Source: Actinomycetales bacterium (lineage in GTDB: Bacteria; Actinomycetota; Actinomycetes; Actinomycetales; Microbacteriaceae). Taken from it: a stretch of 6,164 nucleotides of DNA. The stretch lies in contig JAATFJ010000008.1 in assembly GCA_015655255.1 (NCBI GenBank), positions 1 to 6,164 of the forward strand. Reading direction: 5' to 3'. The notes beneath the pieces were generated by a model, which worked only from the letters and a program-made list of their open reading frames with translations, searched no databases and was not told the DNA's origin. Every line of letters begins with the position of its first letter. The first letter of the stretch is position 1. The position numbers and the translations under genes are program-made. Of the stretch, positions 1 through 6,164 are shown in pieces.

Positions 1-610
1 CGCCCGCACCGATGCGCGCATCGACCGTGCGCGCGGAACCGCTCACCGTGAGGTCGCCCGCGCCGATCTCCACATCGAGCTCCCCGAAATCGCCCGCGAC
101 GTCGATGTCACCGGCACCCAGCGATATATCGGCGTCGAGGCCGGAACCGGCCAGCGCCGTGGGAAGCGTGAGCACCGCCTGCCCGCCCTCGAATCCGTTG
201 CCGAACCAGCGCTGCGCACCGAACCAGCCGCCGAGGAACCCCTCGTTGTCCCTCACGACGAGCTCGTCCTCATCCCGTTCGAGCGACCAGTTGCCGCTCC
301 CCGAGGTGACCTCGAGCTGCGCCTCGGAGACCTCCCCGAAGACCACTGTCATCGTGTTCATCCGCACATCGACGTCGAGGTCGGTCACCCCGTCCACGCG
401 GGCGGTGAGCACGCCTGTCGAGGACGAGAGCTCCCTCGTCGCCGCGAATGCCGCCGACGCCGAGGCGCCCACGAGCGCGATCACGCCGACCACGGCCGTC
501 ACCGCGCCGATCGCGGTGTTACGCCGCCGGGCAGGCGGCTGCTGCGGGGCATCAGCGCGCGGCGGTGCGAAGACCGCGCCGTGATCGCCCTGAGGTGTCT
601 GCGTGCTCAT
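1..610 (-). CDS. Membrane-anchored DUF4097/toastrack-like beta-repeat protein (3' end outside window)
   Basis: Starts at ATG 610-608, which overlaps the preceding regulator's TGA as ATGA, and runs open to the window edge with 203 codons visible and no stop. An AGGAG lies 7 bases upstream (618-622). Residues 1-30 are a polar, Pro/Ala-rich cytoplasmic stretch ending in an Arg triplet. Residues 31-57 form one hydrophobic membrane segment (Ala/Val/Ile). From about residue 66 the chain becomes beta-rich and Asp/Gly-rich. It then shows a repeat built on GAGD(I/L)xVxG, with the Gly at residues 165, 183 and 201, a spacing of exactly 18. This is the look of DUF4097/toastrack beta-helical domains, which in Firmicutes LiaF and actinobacterial PspC-type loci sit beside NarL-family two-component genes. 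Inference: an extracytoplasmic sensor or negative regulator of the adjacent kinase. Alternatively it could be an effector or a surface adhesin-like protein. Gene identity is firm; the family call is good; the role is inferred. Confidence 0.85.
   Translation of the reverse strand, partial: MSTQTPQGDHGAVFAPPRADAPQQPPARRRNTAIGAVTAVVGVIALVGASASAAFAATRELSSSTGVLTARVDGVTDLDVDVRMNTMTVVFGEVSEAQLEVTSGSGNWSLERDEDELVVRDNEGFLGGWFGAQRWFGNGFEGGQAVLTLPTALAGSGLDADISLGAGDIDVAGDFGELDVEIGAGDLTVSGSARTVDARIGAG
2..130 (-). repeat. 18-residue (54-base) beta-helix repeat inside the toastrack gene
   Basis: Visible codons 161-203 contain three successive copies of an xGAGD-type turn, starting at codons 165 (base 118), 183 (base 64) and 201 (base 10). 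Each is followed by alternating hydrophobic/polar residues, such as DIDVAG and DLTVSG. The 54-base period is clear at protein level and only approximate at DNA level. It marks rungs of a right-handed beta structure and is not a mobile or recombinogenic repeat. The array is cut by the window edge, so the copy number is unknown. Confidence 0.7.
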
Positions 611-1287
611 CGTCCTGCTCCTGTCTGTGGCGTCTGACCGCCCGAGTTCTCGATATGGGCGAGGGCTGCGAGCACCCGCCGGTTCCCGGATTCGTCGGGT
701 TCCAGTCCGAGTTTCTGGAATATCGCCGTGATGTTCTTCTCGACGCTGGCCTCGGAGAGGAAGAGGAGACCCGCGATCGCCTGGTTCGACTTCCCCTCAG
801 CGATGAAGGCGAGCACGGTGCGCTCACGATCAGTGAGCCGCAGCATGCGCTCATCCCGCTGCCGTCGCGACAGCAACTGCGCCACGACCTCGGGATCGAG
901 CACGGTCGCCCCCTCCGCGATACGAGCGACGGTGTCGAGGAAGTCGCCGACATCAGCGACCCGATCCTTGAGTAGGTAGCCCATGGGTCCGCCCTGCGCG
1001 GCGATGAGATCGCTCGCGTAGCGCTCCTCCACGTACTGCGACAGGACGAGAAGGGGACGCCCCGGATTCTCCGCCCGCAGCGCGAGCGCCGCCCGGATGC
1101 CCTCATCGGTGAACGTCGGGGGCAGCCGCACATCGAGGATGCACAGTTCCGGATCCTCCGTCCGCACCGCCTCCGACAAACCGATCGTATCCGGCAGCGC
1201 GGCGACGACGGTGTGCCCGGCGTCTTCGAGAAGCCGCACGAGCCCCTCGCGGAGCAGCACGGAATCCTCACAGATCAGGATGCGCAT
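607..1287 (-). CDS. NarL/LuxR-family response regulator
   Basis: A 226-residue transcription factor with the usual length and layout of NarL/LiaR/DesR-type regulators. The receiver domain spans about residues 1-120. It has the acidic pair E7-D8, the phosphoacceptor D52 (ILDVRLPP), S83 in the conserved Thr/Ser position and K107 in GYLLKD. The LuxR-type helix-turn-helix lies at about 149-195 and begins LTDRERTVLAFIAEGKSNQAIA, with recognition-helix motif SEASVEKNITAIFQKLGL. A short Gly/Gln-rich tail follows. All catalytic receiver residues are present, so phosphotransfer from the adjacent kinase is expected. The ATG at 1287 has a near-perfect SD (GGAGGTGA, spacer 7) and overlaps the kinase's 3' end by 13 bases, which indicates translational coupling. 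The stop overlaps the next start as ATGA. Targets cannot be read from sequence; envelope-stress genes and its own operon are the inference. Confidence 0.95.
   Translation of the reverse strand: MRILICEDSVLLREGLVRLLEDAGHTVVAALPDTIGLSEAVRTEDPELCILDVRLPPTFTDEGIRAALALRAENPGRPLLVLSQYVEERYASDLIAAQGGPMGYLLKDRVADVGDFLDTVARIAEGATVLDPEVVAQLLSRRQRDERMLRLTDRERTVLAFIAEGKSNQAIAGLLFLSEASVEKNITAIFQKLGLEPDESGNRRVLAALAHIENSGGQTPQTGAGR
618..622 (-). promoter_or_regulatory. Ribosome binding site of the toastrack gene
   Basis: AGGAG on the minus strand with a 7-base spacer to ATG 610. It lies inside the end of the response regulator gene. It supports the 610 start and coupled translation across the ATGA junction. 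Confidence 0.7.
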
Positions 1288-2561
1288 GGCACGCTCACCT
1301 CCAGGCTCGTCGGTCCCCCGGTGGGGCTGTCCAAGCGGAACGTTCCGCGGGCCGCGAGGATACTGTTCGTGATCCCGTCGAGTCCGCCGCCGGGCTGCAC
1401 CTGCGCACCGCCCACGCCGTTATCCTCTACGCGCGCCCACAGCGTTCCGCCGTCGCGTACCCGCACGATGACGCGGCATTCGCTCGCCCGGGAGTGCTTG
1501 GCCGCATTGGTGAGCGATTCCGCGATGGCGAAGTACACCGCCGCCTCCGCATCCCTGCTGCAGCGACCCTCCAGCCGCACATCCAGATGCACGGGGATGT
1601 GGGATCGACCGGCGAGCGCGGAGAGCGCCGCATCCAGTCCCCGATCGTCGAGCACGGAGGCGTGTATGCCGCGTGCGAGCTGGCGCAGTTCAGTGATCGC
1701 CGCCTTCGTCGAGGTGTGCGCCTCGGAGATGAGCTCCTTCGCTGCGGCCGGGTCGGTGTCGATCTTCTGCTGCGCGAGGCCCAAGGTCATCCCCACCGAG
1801 ACGAGGCGCGGCTGCACGCCGTCGTGGAGGTCGCGTTCGATGCGCGTGCGCTCCACATCCGCCGCCCGCACCGCTCCCTCGCGCTGCGCGGTCGTCTCCT
1901 GCACCCGCTCGCTGAGCTCCGCGGTGCGGCTCCTGCTGATGAGAGCGATCGTGATCTTCCGGGACAGGAGTGCCAGCCCCCAGACGCCCGCCGCGGAGGC
2001 GAGTATCCCCAGGACCCCGATGAGCGGCGCGAAGCCCACGGCCACCGAGGTGCCGAAGACGTACGGCCCGCGCACCGTCTCCGCGTCGCCGAGCGGCGCG
2101 AAGAGGAGAATCACCGACCACAGGAAGCCGTTCACGAGCCGCAGCACGAGCCCGCCGATGATCGAGGCGATGACGAAACTCGCCACCGCGCGCCACATCC
2201 GTCCATCGATAGCCTGCGTTCCCACCTGCCGCAGCCAGCCGCTGAAGCCCGGACGCGTCCGCCGGCGCACGGCGAGCGACGGCACATCGAGACGGTACAG
2301 CCCGTTCGCGCGTTCGATCTCGAACCATCCGGTGCCGAAGAGCGCGTAGGCGAAGCCCGCGAGGACGAACACCCCCACGCCGAAAACGAAGAGCAGCCCA
2401 ATGCCCGTTCCCAGCAGGGCGGTGAGCACGCCGATCACGCCGACTCCGAGGATGCCGAGGCCCGCGAGCTGCAGGATCGTCAGGAAGAGGCGCACCGGCG
2501 GCTTCGCCGTCTGCGGCGCCGGAGCGGCGGGGGCCCGGGGAGGAACCGTTGCTGTGGTCAT
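1275..2561 (-). CDS. Sensor histidine kinase, HisKA_3 (NarL/LiaS/DesK-like), four-TM sensor region
   Basis: A 428-residue membrane kinase. Residues 1-23 are a Pro/Ala-rich cytoplasmic tail. About four hydrophobic segments follow (24-48, 50-76, 123-157, 169-199), separated by short loops. This resembles the 'putative sensor' domain (PF13796-like) of actinobacterial kinases. A linker helix at about 211-240 leads to the HisKA_3 dimerisation helix with ERDLHDGVQ, phosphoacceptor H246. The HATPase domain has the N-box ESLTNAAKH (N352), DNGVGG (D380-G385) and a glycine-rich GGGLDGI (391-397). All key residues are intact. There is no sizeable extracytoplasmic domain, so it fits an intramembrane-sensing kinase taking its cue from the membrane or from a partner. 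The toastrack protein two genes on is the obvious candidate. It should phosphorylate the overlapping regulator gene's product. ATG 2561 was chosen because a promoter-like -10 and GGAGGT sit directly before it. The signal sensed is unknown. Confidence 0.94.
   Translation of the reverse strand: MTTATVPPRAPAAPAPQTAKPPVRLFLTILQLAGLGILGVGVIGVLTALLGTGIGLLFVFGVGVFVLAGFAYALFGTGWFEIERANGLYRLDVPSLAVRRRTRPGFSGWLRQVGTQAIDGRMWRAVASFVIASIIGGLVLRLVNGFLWSVILLFAPLGDAETVRGPYVFGTSVAVGFAPLIGVLGILASAAGVWGLALLSRKITIALISRSRTAELSERVQETTAQREGAVRAADVERTRIERDLHDGVQPRLVSVGMTLGLAQQKIDTDPAAAKELISEAHTSTKAAITELRQLARGIHASVLDDRGLDAALSALAGRSHIPVHLDVRLEGRCSRDAEAAVYFAIAESLTNAAKHSRASECRVIVRVRDGGTLWARVEDNGVGGAQVQPGGGLDGITNSILAARGTFRLDSPTGGPTSLEVSVPCAS
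1295..1302 (-). promoter_or_regulatory. Strong Shine-Dalgarno of the response regulator
   Basis: GGAGGTGA on the minus strand, 7 bases before ATG 1287, within the last codons of the kinase gene. It is the best ribosome binding site in the window. It fixes the regulator's start and the 13-base overlap with the kinase. Confidence 0.85.
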
Positions 2562-2573
2562 ACCTCCACGCTA
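2561..2573 (-). promoter_or_regulatory. Candidate leaderless promoter -10 (TAGCGT) before the histidine kinase
   Basis: On the minus strand TAGCGT (2568-2573) matches the actinobacterial TAnnnT -10 consensus. It is followed by exactly six bases, GGAGGT (2562-2567), and then ATG 2561. A start site seven bases after the hexamer would be the A of the ATG, giving a leaderless mRNA, a common class in actinobacteria. GGAGGT touching the ATG is too close to work as a normal Shine-Dalgarno. I see no good TTGACA-like -35 at 16-19 bases, so the call rests on the -10 geometry alone. Confidence 0.5.
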
Positions 2574-2630
2574 GGGGCGGCGGCCTCCCGGGGACACCGC
2601 GTCAGCCGGAGAAGGCCGTTCGGGTTTTCC
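2562..2630. other. Intergenic region between lipoprotein and kinase genes
   Basis: Longest noncoding gap in the window (69 bases). It holds the TAGCGT -10 candidate and a central 9-base interrupted palindrome, TCCCCGGGA (about 2588-2596), which could be an operator but is short and GC-rich enough to be chance. No stem with a following T-run is visible for the upstream lipoprotein gene, so read-through from the gyrA side into the kinase operon is possible. Confidence 0.5.
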
Positions 2631-3395
2631 CTACTCCGCGCGGGCAGCGGCGAGCTTCTCGACAAATAGTTTCGCCGCAAGCGGCACGTTCTGCTCATTC
2701 GTCTGCGGATCCCAGCCCACGACCGTAACGAGGTCACTGCCCGCACGCGCATACAACCCCACGACCGTCGCCTGCACACCCTGGACCGTCGCGGTGAGTC
2801 GCAGACCCTGCACGGTGTCGGCGCCCGCGACCTCCTGGTCGATGAGCTCGACCGTCGCGTCGATCGGCGTCCCCGCGTAGGTCACCCCCGGGTCCTGCAC
2901 GCAGACCTGCGCAGCCTGATCCATGATCTGAGCGACGATGTCCGACGCATCATCCTCGGAGAAGCTCGCGACCACCGCGGTGAGGCTGCGGTCGATACTC
3001 GCCCCAAACTCCACAGACCCGTTCTTGATGCTGTCGGCGAAGTCCTGCGTGTTCGACGGATCGGCGAGGTTCTCGATCCCCACACCGAGCAGCGCATCAC
3101 AGGCGGGCGACACCGTCACACCCGGGTAGATATCGGAGATCATCTCCTCCGTGGAGGAGTATGCGTCGGGCGTGAAGTCGTTGTCGGTGAACACCGCCGC
3201 GAGCTGTTCATCGGTGAGAGCGACGCCCTCCTCCGCGGCGGGGGTGTCCTCCGGTGCGGGCTGCGCGCTCGCCTCCGAGGACGGAGAGACCGACGGCGCG
3301 GCGCTCTCGTCCGCGGCGGGCGCGGAGCATCCCGCCAGAAGCACGGCGCCCAGCAGTGCAGCGGCGGTGACGGAGATGCGGGATGCGGTAGCCAT
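2631..3395 (-). CDS. Secreted lipoprotein of unknown function
   Basis: A 254-residue protein with a lipoprotein signal peptide: short n-region with R6, hydrophobic stretch 9-21 and lipobox LLAGC with C23 as the lipidated residue. Residues 24-57 are a Ser/Ala/Pro/Glu-rich disordered linker typical of actinobacterial lipoproteins anchored on the outer face of the membrane. The folded part (about 58-254) has only two Cys, C99 and C165, which could form a disulfide. Its pattern is Cys-containing helix, then beta strand (LTAVVASF), helix ending in Cys, then a beta meander (GLRLTATVQG, DLVTVVGWD) and a final helix. This is reminiscent of mycobacterial PknH-sensor/Lpq-type lipoproteins, but that is only topological resemblance. 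ATG 3395 was chosen because it gives a complete signal peptide. Its SD is poor (GGGGGG, spacer about 4), and the frame stays open far upstream only as shadow. Ligand, if any, unknown. Confidence 0.88.
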   Translation of the reverse strand: MATASRISVTAAALLGAVLLAGCSAPAADESAAPSVSPSSEASAQPAPEDTPAAEEGVALTDEQLAAVFTDNDFTPDAYSSTEEMISDIYPGVTVSPACDALLGVGIENLADPSNTQDFADSIKNGSVEFGASIDRSLTAVVASFSEDDASDIVAQIMDQAAQVCVQDPGVTYAGTPIDATVELIDQEVAGADTVQGLRLTATVQGVQATVVGLYARAGSDLVTVVGWDPQTNEQNVPLAAKLFVEKLAAARAE

Positions 3396-3430
3396 GGTTC
3401 CCCCCGGATTCGGCTGGTTCGGCGAAAAAG

Positions 3431-3835
3431 TCAGTTCGACATGAAACCGACGAGCAGACCGCCCGTCACCTTCACAGCGAGGTTGTAGATGCCCGCGACC
3501 ACGGCACCGAGAACCGTGACGACGATGAGATTGAGGATCGCGACAACGGCCGCGAAGGCCATCACCTGCGGCAGACCCAGGTAGTCGGAGAGCTGGATCT
3601 CCCCGCCCGTGAGCGTGTCCAGGAACTTGTCCACCTCGCCCACGACGCTCGTCGCCTGCAGCACCAGATAGATGAGGAAGAACGACACCATCGTGACGAT
3701 CGCGAGCGCGACCGCGGCGAGGAACGACAGCTTCAGCGCGGACCAGAAGTCGATGTAGACCAGACGGAGCCGGACCTGCTTCCCGCCGGTCTTCCGCGTG
3801 GACTTCTTCGCCAGCTTGTCTGCCACTGTGCTCAT
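3431..3835 (-). CDS. DUF3566 membrane protein downstream of gyrA
   Basis: A 134-residue protein with a basic cytoplasmic N-terminus (K/R-rich, residues 7-24) and two membrane segments at about 33-59 and 91-118. A roughly 30-residue loop between them contains [18 protein letters not shown]. The tail [15 protein letters not shown] (117-131) matches the YN..A...GG signature I associate with DUF3566. In mycobacteria the equivalent gene (Rv0007) also follows gyrA but has a long extra N-terminal region, whereas this copy is short. The start ATG 3835 overlaps the gyrA stop (ATGA), so translation is probably coupled to gyrA. An AGAGGA (3848-3853) sits 12 bases upstream, a little far. The molecular function is not established to my knowledge, and its constant neighbour gyrA does not by itself imply a role in topology. 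Confidence 0.9.
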   Translation of the reverse strand: MSTVADKLAKKSTRKTGGKQVRLRLVYIDFWSALKLSFLAAVALAIVTMVSFFLIYLVLQATSVVGEVDKFLDTLTGGEIQLSDYLGLPQVMAFAAVVAILNLIVVTVLGAVVAGIYNLAVKVTGGLLVGFMSN

Positions 3836-6164
3836 GCGTCTGTGCTTTCCTCTGCGGTCTCGATCTCGGTGTCCGCCCCGTCTTCGGCGAGGCCACGCTC
3901 ACCGTTGCGCGCGATGGCCAGGATGCGATCGCCCTCCTCGGTCGTCCGAGCGAAGACCACTCCCATGGTGTCGCGCCCCTTGGCGGGCACCTCGGCCACG
4001 GCAGAGCGTACCACCTTGCCGCTGGAGAGAACCACAAGGACCTCGTCCTCCTCGCCGACGATGAGACCGCCCGCGAGAACGCCCCGATCGTCGTTGAGTT
4101 TGGCGACCTTGATCCCCAGACCACCGCGTCCCTGCACGCGGTATTCCTCGATCGCCGTGCGCTTGGCATAGCCGCCATCGGTGACGACGAAGACAAAGCC
4201 GCCCTCATCGGCGACCGATGCGGACAGCAGCCGGTCGTCCTTCCGGAAGCTCATGCCCTTGACGCCCGCGGTCGCGCGCCCCATGGGCCGCAACGCCTCG
4301 TCGTTCGCCTCGAAGCGCAGCGACATGCCGCGCTCGCTGATGAGGAGGATGTCGTCGTCGCTGTCGACGAGCAGAGCGCTGACGAGTTCGTCCTCCTCGC
4401 GGAGATTGATGGCGATGACACCGCCCTGCCGGTTGGTGTCGTAATCGGTCAGGCGGGTCTTCTTGACCAGTCCGCCGCGCGTGGCGAGGACAAGGTACTC
4501 GGCGACGTCATAGTCGCGGATATCGAGGATCTGTGCGATCCCCTCATCCGGCTGCAGGGCGAGGAGGTTCGCAACGTGCGTGCCCTTCGCGTCGCGGCCG
4601 GCCTCCGGCACCTCGTAGGTCTTCGTGCGGTAGACGCGTCCCTTGTCCGTGAAGAACAGCAGCCAGTGGTGGGTCGTCGTCACGAAGAAGTGCTCGACGA
4701 TGTCATCGGCGCGCAGCTGCGCACCCTTCACGCCCTTGCCGCCACGATGCTGCGAGCGATAGTTATCGCTACGCGTGCGCTTGATATAGCCATCTCGCGT
4801 GACGGTGACGACCATCTCCTCCTCGGCGATGAGGTCTTCCATGGACACATCGCCGTCGAAGCCGTGCAGGATGTGCGTGCGCCGCTCGTCGCCGTAGCGC
4901 TCCACGATCTCGGTGAGCTCATCGTGGATGATGAGGCGCTGGCGCTCCGGCTTTGCGAGGATGTCGTTGAAGTCGGCGATCTTCGCTTCGAGCTCGGCGG
5001 CTTCGTCGATAATCTTCTGGCGCTCCAGCGCCGCGAGGCGACGCAGCTGCATGGCGAGGATCGCGTCCGCCTGCGCGTCGTCGATCTCGAGCAGGACCTT
5101 GAGGCCTTCGCGCGCCTCGTCGACCGTGGGAGATCGGCGGATGAGTGCGATGACCTCATCGAGCGCATCGAGCGCCTTAAGGTAACCGCGGAGGATGTGC
5201 ATGCGCTCCTCCGCCTTGCGGAGGCGGAAGCGCGTGCGGCGCACGATGACGTCGATCTGGTGATCGATCCAGTGCATGATGAAGCCGTCGATCGCGAGGG
5301 TGCGCGGCACGCCGTCGACGATCGCGAGCATGTTCGCGCCGAAGTTCTCCTGCAGCGAGGTGTGCTTGTAGAGGTTGTTGAGCACGACCTTCGCGACGGC
5401 GTCGCGCTTGAGCACGATGACGAGGCGCTGGCCCGTACGATCGCTGGATTCGTCGCGAATATCCGCGATGCCCGTGATGCGCCCCTCGCGCGCGAGATCT
5501 CCGATCTTCACGGCAAGGTTGTCGGGGTTCACCTGGTAGGGCAGCTCAGTGATGACGAGGCATGTGCGCCCCTGGATCTCCTCGACGCTCACAACCGCGC
5601 GCATCGTGATGGAGCCGCGACCCGTGCGGTATGCCTCCTGGATGCCCTTGGTGCCGAGGATCTGCGCACCGGTCGGGAAGTCGGGGCCGGGAATGCGCTG
5701 GATGAGCCCTTCGAGCAGTTCCTCGCGCGGGAGCTCGGTGTTCTCGAGCGCCCACAGCGCCGCCTCCGATACCTCGCGCAGGTTGTGCGGGGGGATGTTC
5801 GTCGCCATACCGACGGCGATACCGACGGAACCGTTGACGAGAAGGTTGGGGAAGCGGGCGGGGAGAACGTCCGGCTCCTGCGTCTCGCCGTCGTAGTTCG
5901 GCGAGAAGTCGACCGTCTCCTCCTCGATGTCCCGCACCATCTCCAGGGCGAGCGGAGCCATCTTCGTCTCCGTGTACCGCGGCGCGGCGGCGCCCATGTT
6001 GCCGGGAGAGCCGAAGTTGCCCTGGCCGAGGGCGAGTGGATAGCGCAACGACCAGGGCTGCACAAGACGCACGAGGGTGTCGTAGATCGCCGAGTCGCCG
6101 TGCGGGTGATACTGACCCATGACCTCGCCGACGACGCGCGCACACTTGGAGAACTTCTTGTCCG
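3832..6164 (-). CDS. gyrA: DNA gyrase subunit A (5' end outside window)
   Basis: Type IIA topoisomerase subunit that cuts and religates DNA and, with GyrB and ATP, introduces negative supercoils. There are 776 codons in the window. The frame is open at 6164, reading [14 protein letters not shown] before the Met at 6120, so that Met is internal and not the start. By E. coli numbering the visible part begins near residue 60. The quinolone-determining motif [10 protein letters not shown] has wild-type Ser83 (6091-6093) and Asp87 (6079-6081). The catalytic Tyr122 equivalent lies in APRYTE (5974-5976), with spacing of 39 from Ser83 exactly as in E. coli. MATNIPPHN, the tower/coiled-coil region and [19 protein letters not shown] follow. 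The C-terminal DNA-wrapping pinwheel opens with GyrA-box QHRGGKG (4732-4752) and contains a second, altered motif QGRGGLG (4114-4134). It ends in an acidic tail with 9 Asp/Glu in the last 23 residues. No intein, frameshift or internal stop is seen. gyrB is expected just beyond 6164. Confidence 0.98.
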   Translation of the reverse strand, partial: DKKFSKCARVVGEVMGQYHPHGDSAIYDTLVRLVQPWSLRYPLALGQGNFGSPGNMGAAAPRYTETKMAPLALEMVRDIEEETVDFSPNYDGETQEPDVLPARFPNLLVNGSVGIAVGMATNIPPHNLREVSEAALWALENTELPREELLEGLIQRIPGPDFPTGAQILGTKGIQEAYRTGRGSITMRAVVSVEEIQGRTCLVITELPYQVNPDNLAVKIGDLAREGRITGIADIRDESSDRTGQRLVIVLKRDAVAKVVLNNLYKHTSLQENFGANMLAIVDGVPRTLAIDGFIMHWIDHQIDVIVRRTRFRLRKAEERMHILRGYLKALDALDEVIALIRRSPTVDEAREGLKVLLEIDDAQADAILAMQLRRLAALERQKIIDEAAELEAKIADFNDILAKPERQRLIIHDELTEIVERYGDERRTHILHGFDGDVSMEDLIAEEEMVVTVTRDGYIKRTRSDNYRSQHRGGKGVKGAQLRADDIVEHFFVTTTHHWLLFFTDKGRVYRTKTYEVPEAGRDAKGTHVANLLALQPDEGIAQILDIRDYDVAEYLVLATRGGLVKKTRLTDYDTNRQGGVIAINLREEDELVSALLVDSDDDILLISERGMSLRFEANDEALRPMGRATAGVKGMSFRKDDRLLSASVADEGGFVFVVTDGGYAKRTAIEEYRVQGRGGLGIKVAKLNDDRGVLAGGLIVGEEDEVLVVLSSGKVVRSAVAEVPAKGRDTMGVVFARTTEEGDRILAIARNGERGLAEDGADTEIETAEESTDA
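3848..3853 (-). promoter_or_regulatory. Ribosome binding site candidate of the DUF3566 gene
   Basis: AGAGGA on the minus strand within the last codons of gyrA, 12 bases before ATG 3835. The spacing is longer than ideal. The ATGA overlap suggests that terminating gyrA ribosomes also supply initiation. Confidence 0.4.

Noticed and set aside
12..584. 190-codon plus-strand frame, Ser/Thr/Pro-rich
   Set aside because: Low-complexity shadow of the toastrack gene, which has an SD, a coupled start, a TM segment and repeats on the minus strand.
607..2561. Naming the two-component genes liaS/liaR or desK/desR
   Set aside because: Only family-level features (HisKA_3, LuxR-type HTH) are visible. Orthology to a named system cannot be shown from this sequence alone.
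1213..2669. Two long plus-strand open frames (1213-2349 and 1494-2669) opposite the histidine kinase
   Set aside because: Their translations are Arg/Ser/Pro-rich or Glu/Arg/His-rich with no domain or hydrophobic pattern, as expected for antisense shadows in high-GC DNA. The minus strand carries a complete kinase with all motifs.
2558..2779. 73-codon minus-strand frame spanning the lipoprotein 3' end and the gap
   Set aside because: It overlaps the lipoprotein out of frame, has no SD and has an Arg/Ser-rich shadow composition.
3425..3440. Possible terminator after the DUF3566 stop (five T's on the minus strand)
   Set aside because: Only a three-base-pair GTC/GAC stem precedes the T-run, too weak for an intrinsic terminator.
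3396..4208. Upstream in-frame extension of the lipoprotein frame through the DUF3566 gene and into gyrA
   Set aside because: The extension is Arg/Gly-rich out-of-frame sequence over two firm genes. ATG 3395 gives a complete lipoprotein signal peptide.
6118..6120. ATG at 6120 as the gyrA start
   Set aside because: The frame continues upstream with conserved GyrA sequence (KCARVVGEV), so this is an internal Met and the gene is cut by the window edge.

Overview
The window is high-GC actinobacterial chromosome. The GyrA sequence (a [11 protein letters not shown] quinolone-determining region, then [18 protein letters not shown]) looks like the Microbacteriaceae (Microbacterium/Leucobacter-type) form. 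That placement comes from recalled family resemblance and no search was run. All six genes lie on the minus strand and are tightly packed. No gap exceeds 70 bases, and no RNA gene, insertion sequence, CRISPR array or convincing terminator is visible.

In transcription order (high to low coordinates), the first gene is gyrA (3832 to beyond 6164). It is cut at its 5' end by the window edge and lacks roughly the first 60-75 residues. Its stop overlaps the start of a small DUF3566 membrane protein (3431-3835) in an ATGA junction. This gyrA-DUF3566 pair is a known actinobacterial arrangement. After 35 bases comes a secreted lipoprotein of unknown function (2631-3395) with a disordered Pro/Ala/Ser linker and two Cys in its folded part.

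A 69-base gap (2562-2630) with a promoter-like element then leads into a second, tightly coupled unit. It encodes a multi-pass membrane histidine kinase (1275-2561), a NarL/LuxR-type response regulator (607-1287, overlapping the kinase by 13 bases) and a membrane-anchored beta-repeat protein of the DUF4097/toastrack type (610 to beyond 1, ATGA overlap). The last gene is open at the window edge. It is easy to miss because its stop codon lies outside the window.

The gyrA part is housekeeping (topoisomerase). The three-gene unit looks like a LiaFSR/PspC-type envelope-stress module. The kinase has only short loops outside the membrane, so the co-translated toastrack protein is a plausible sensor or brake. 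The kinase would phosphorylate the regulator, which would act on envelope genes, possibly including its own operon. The lipoprotein may belong to either unit. I see nothing that clearly amounts to a wholly new system. The most useful leads are the truncated toastrack gene, the leaderless-promoter geometry before the kinase, the degenerate second GyrA-box-like motif and the uncharacterised lipoprotein.
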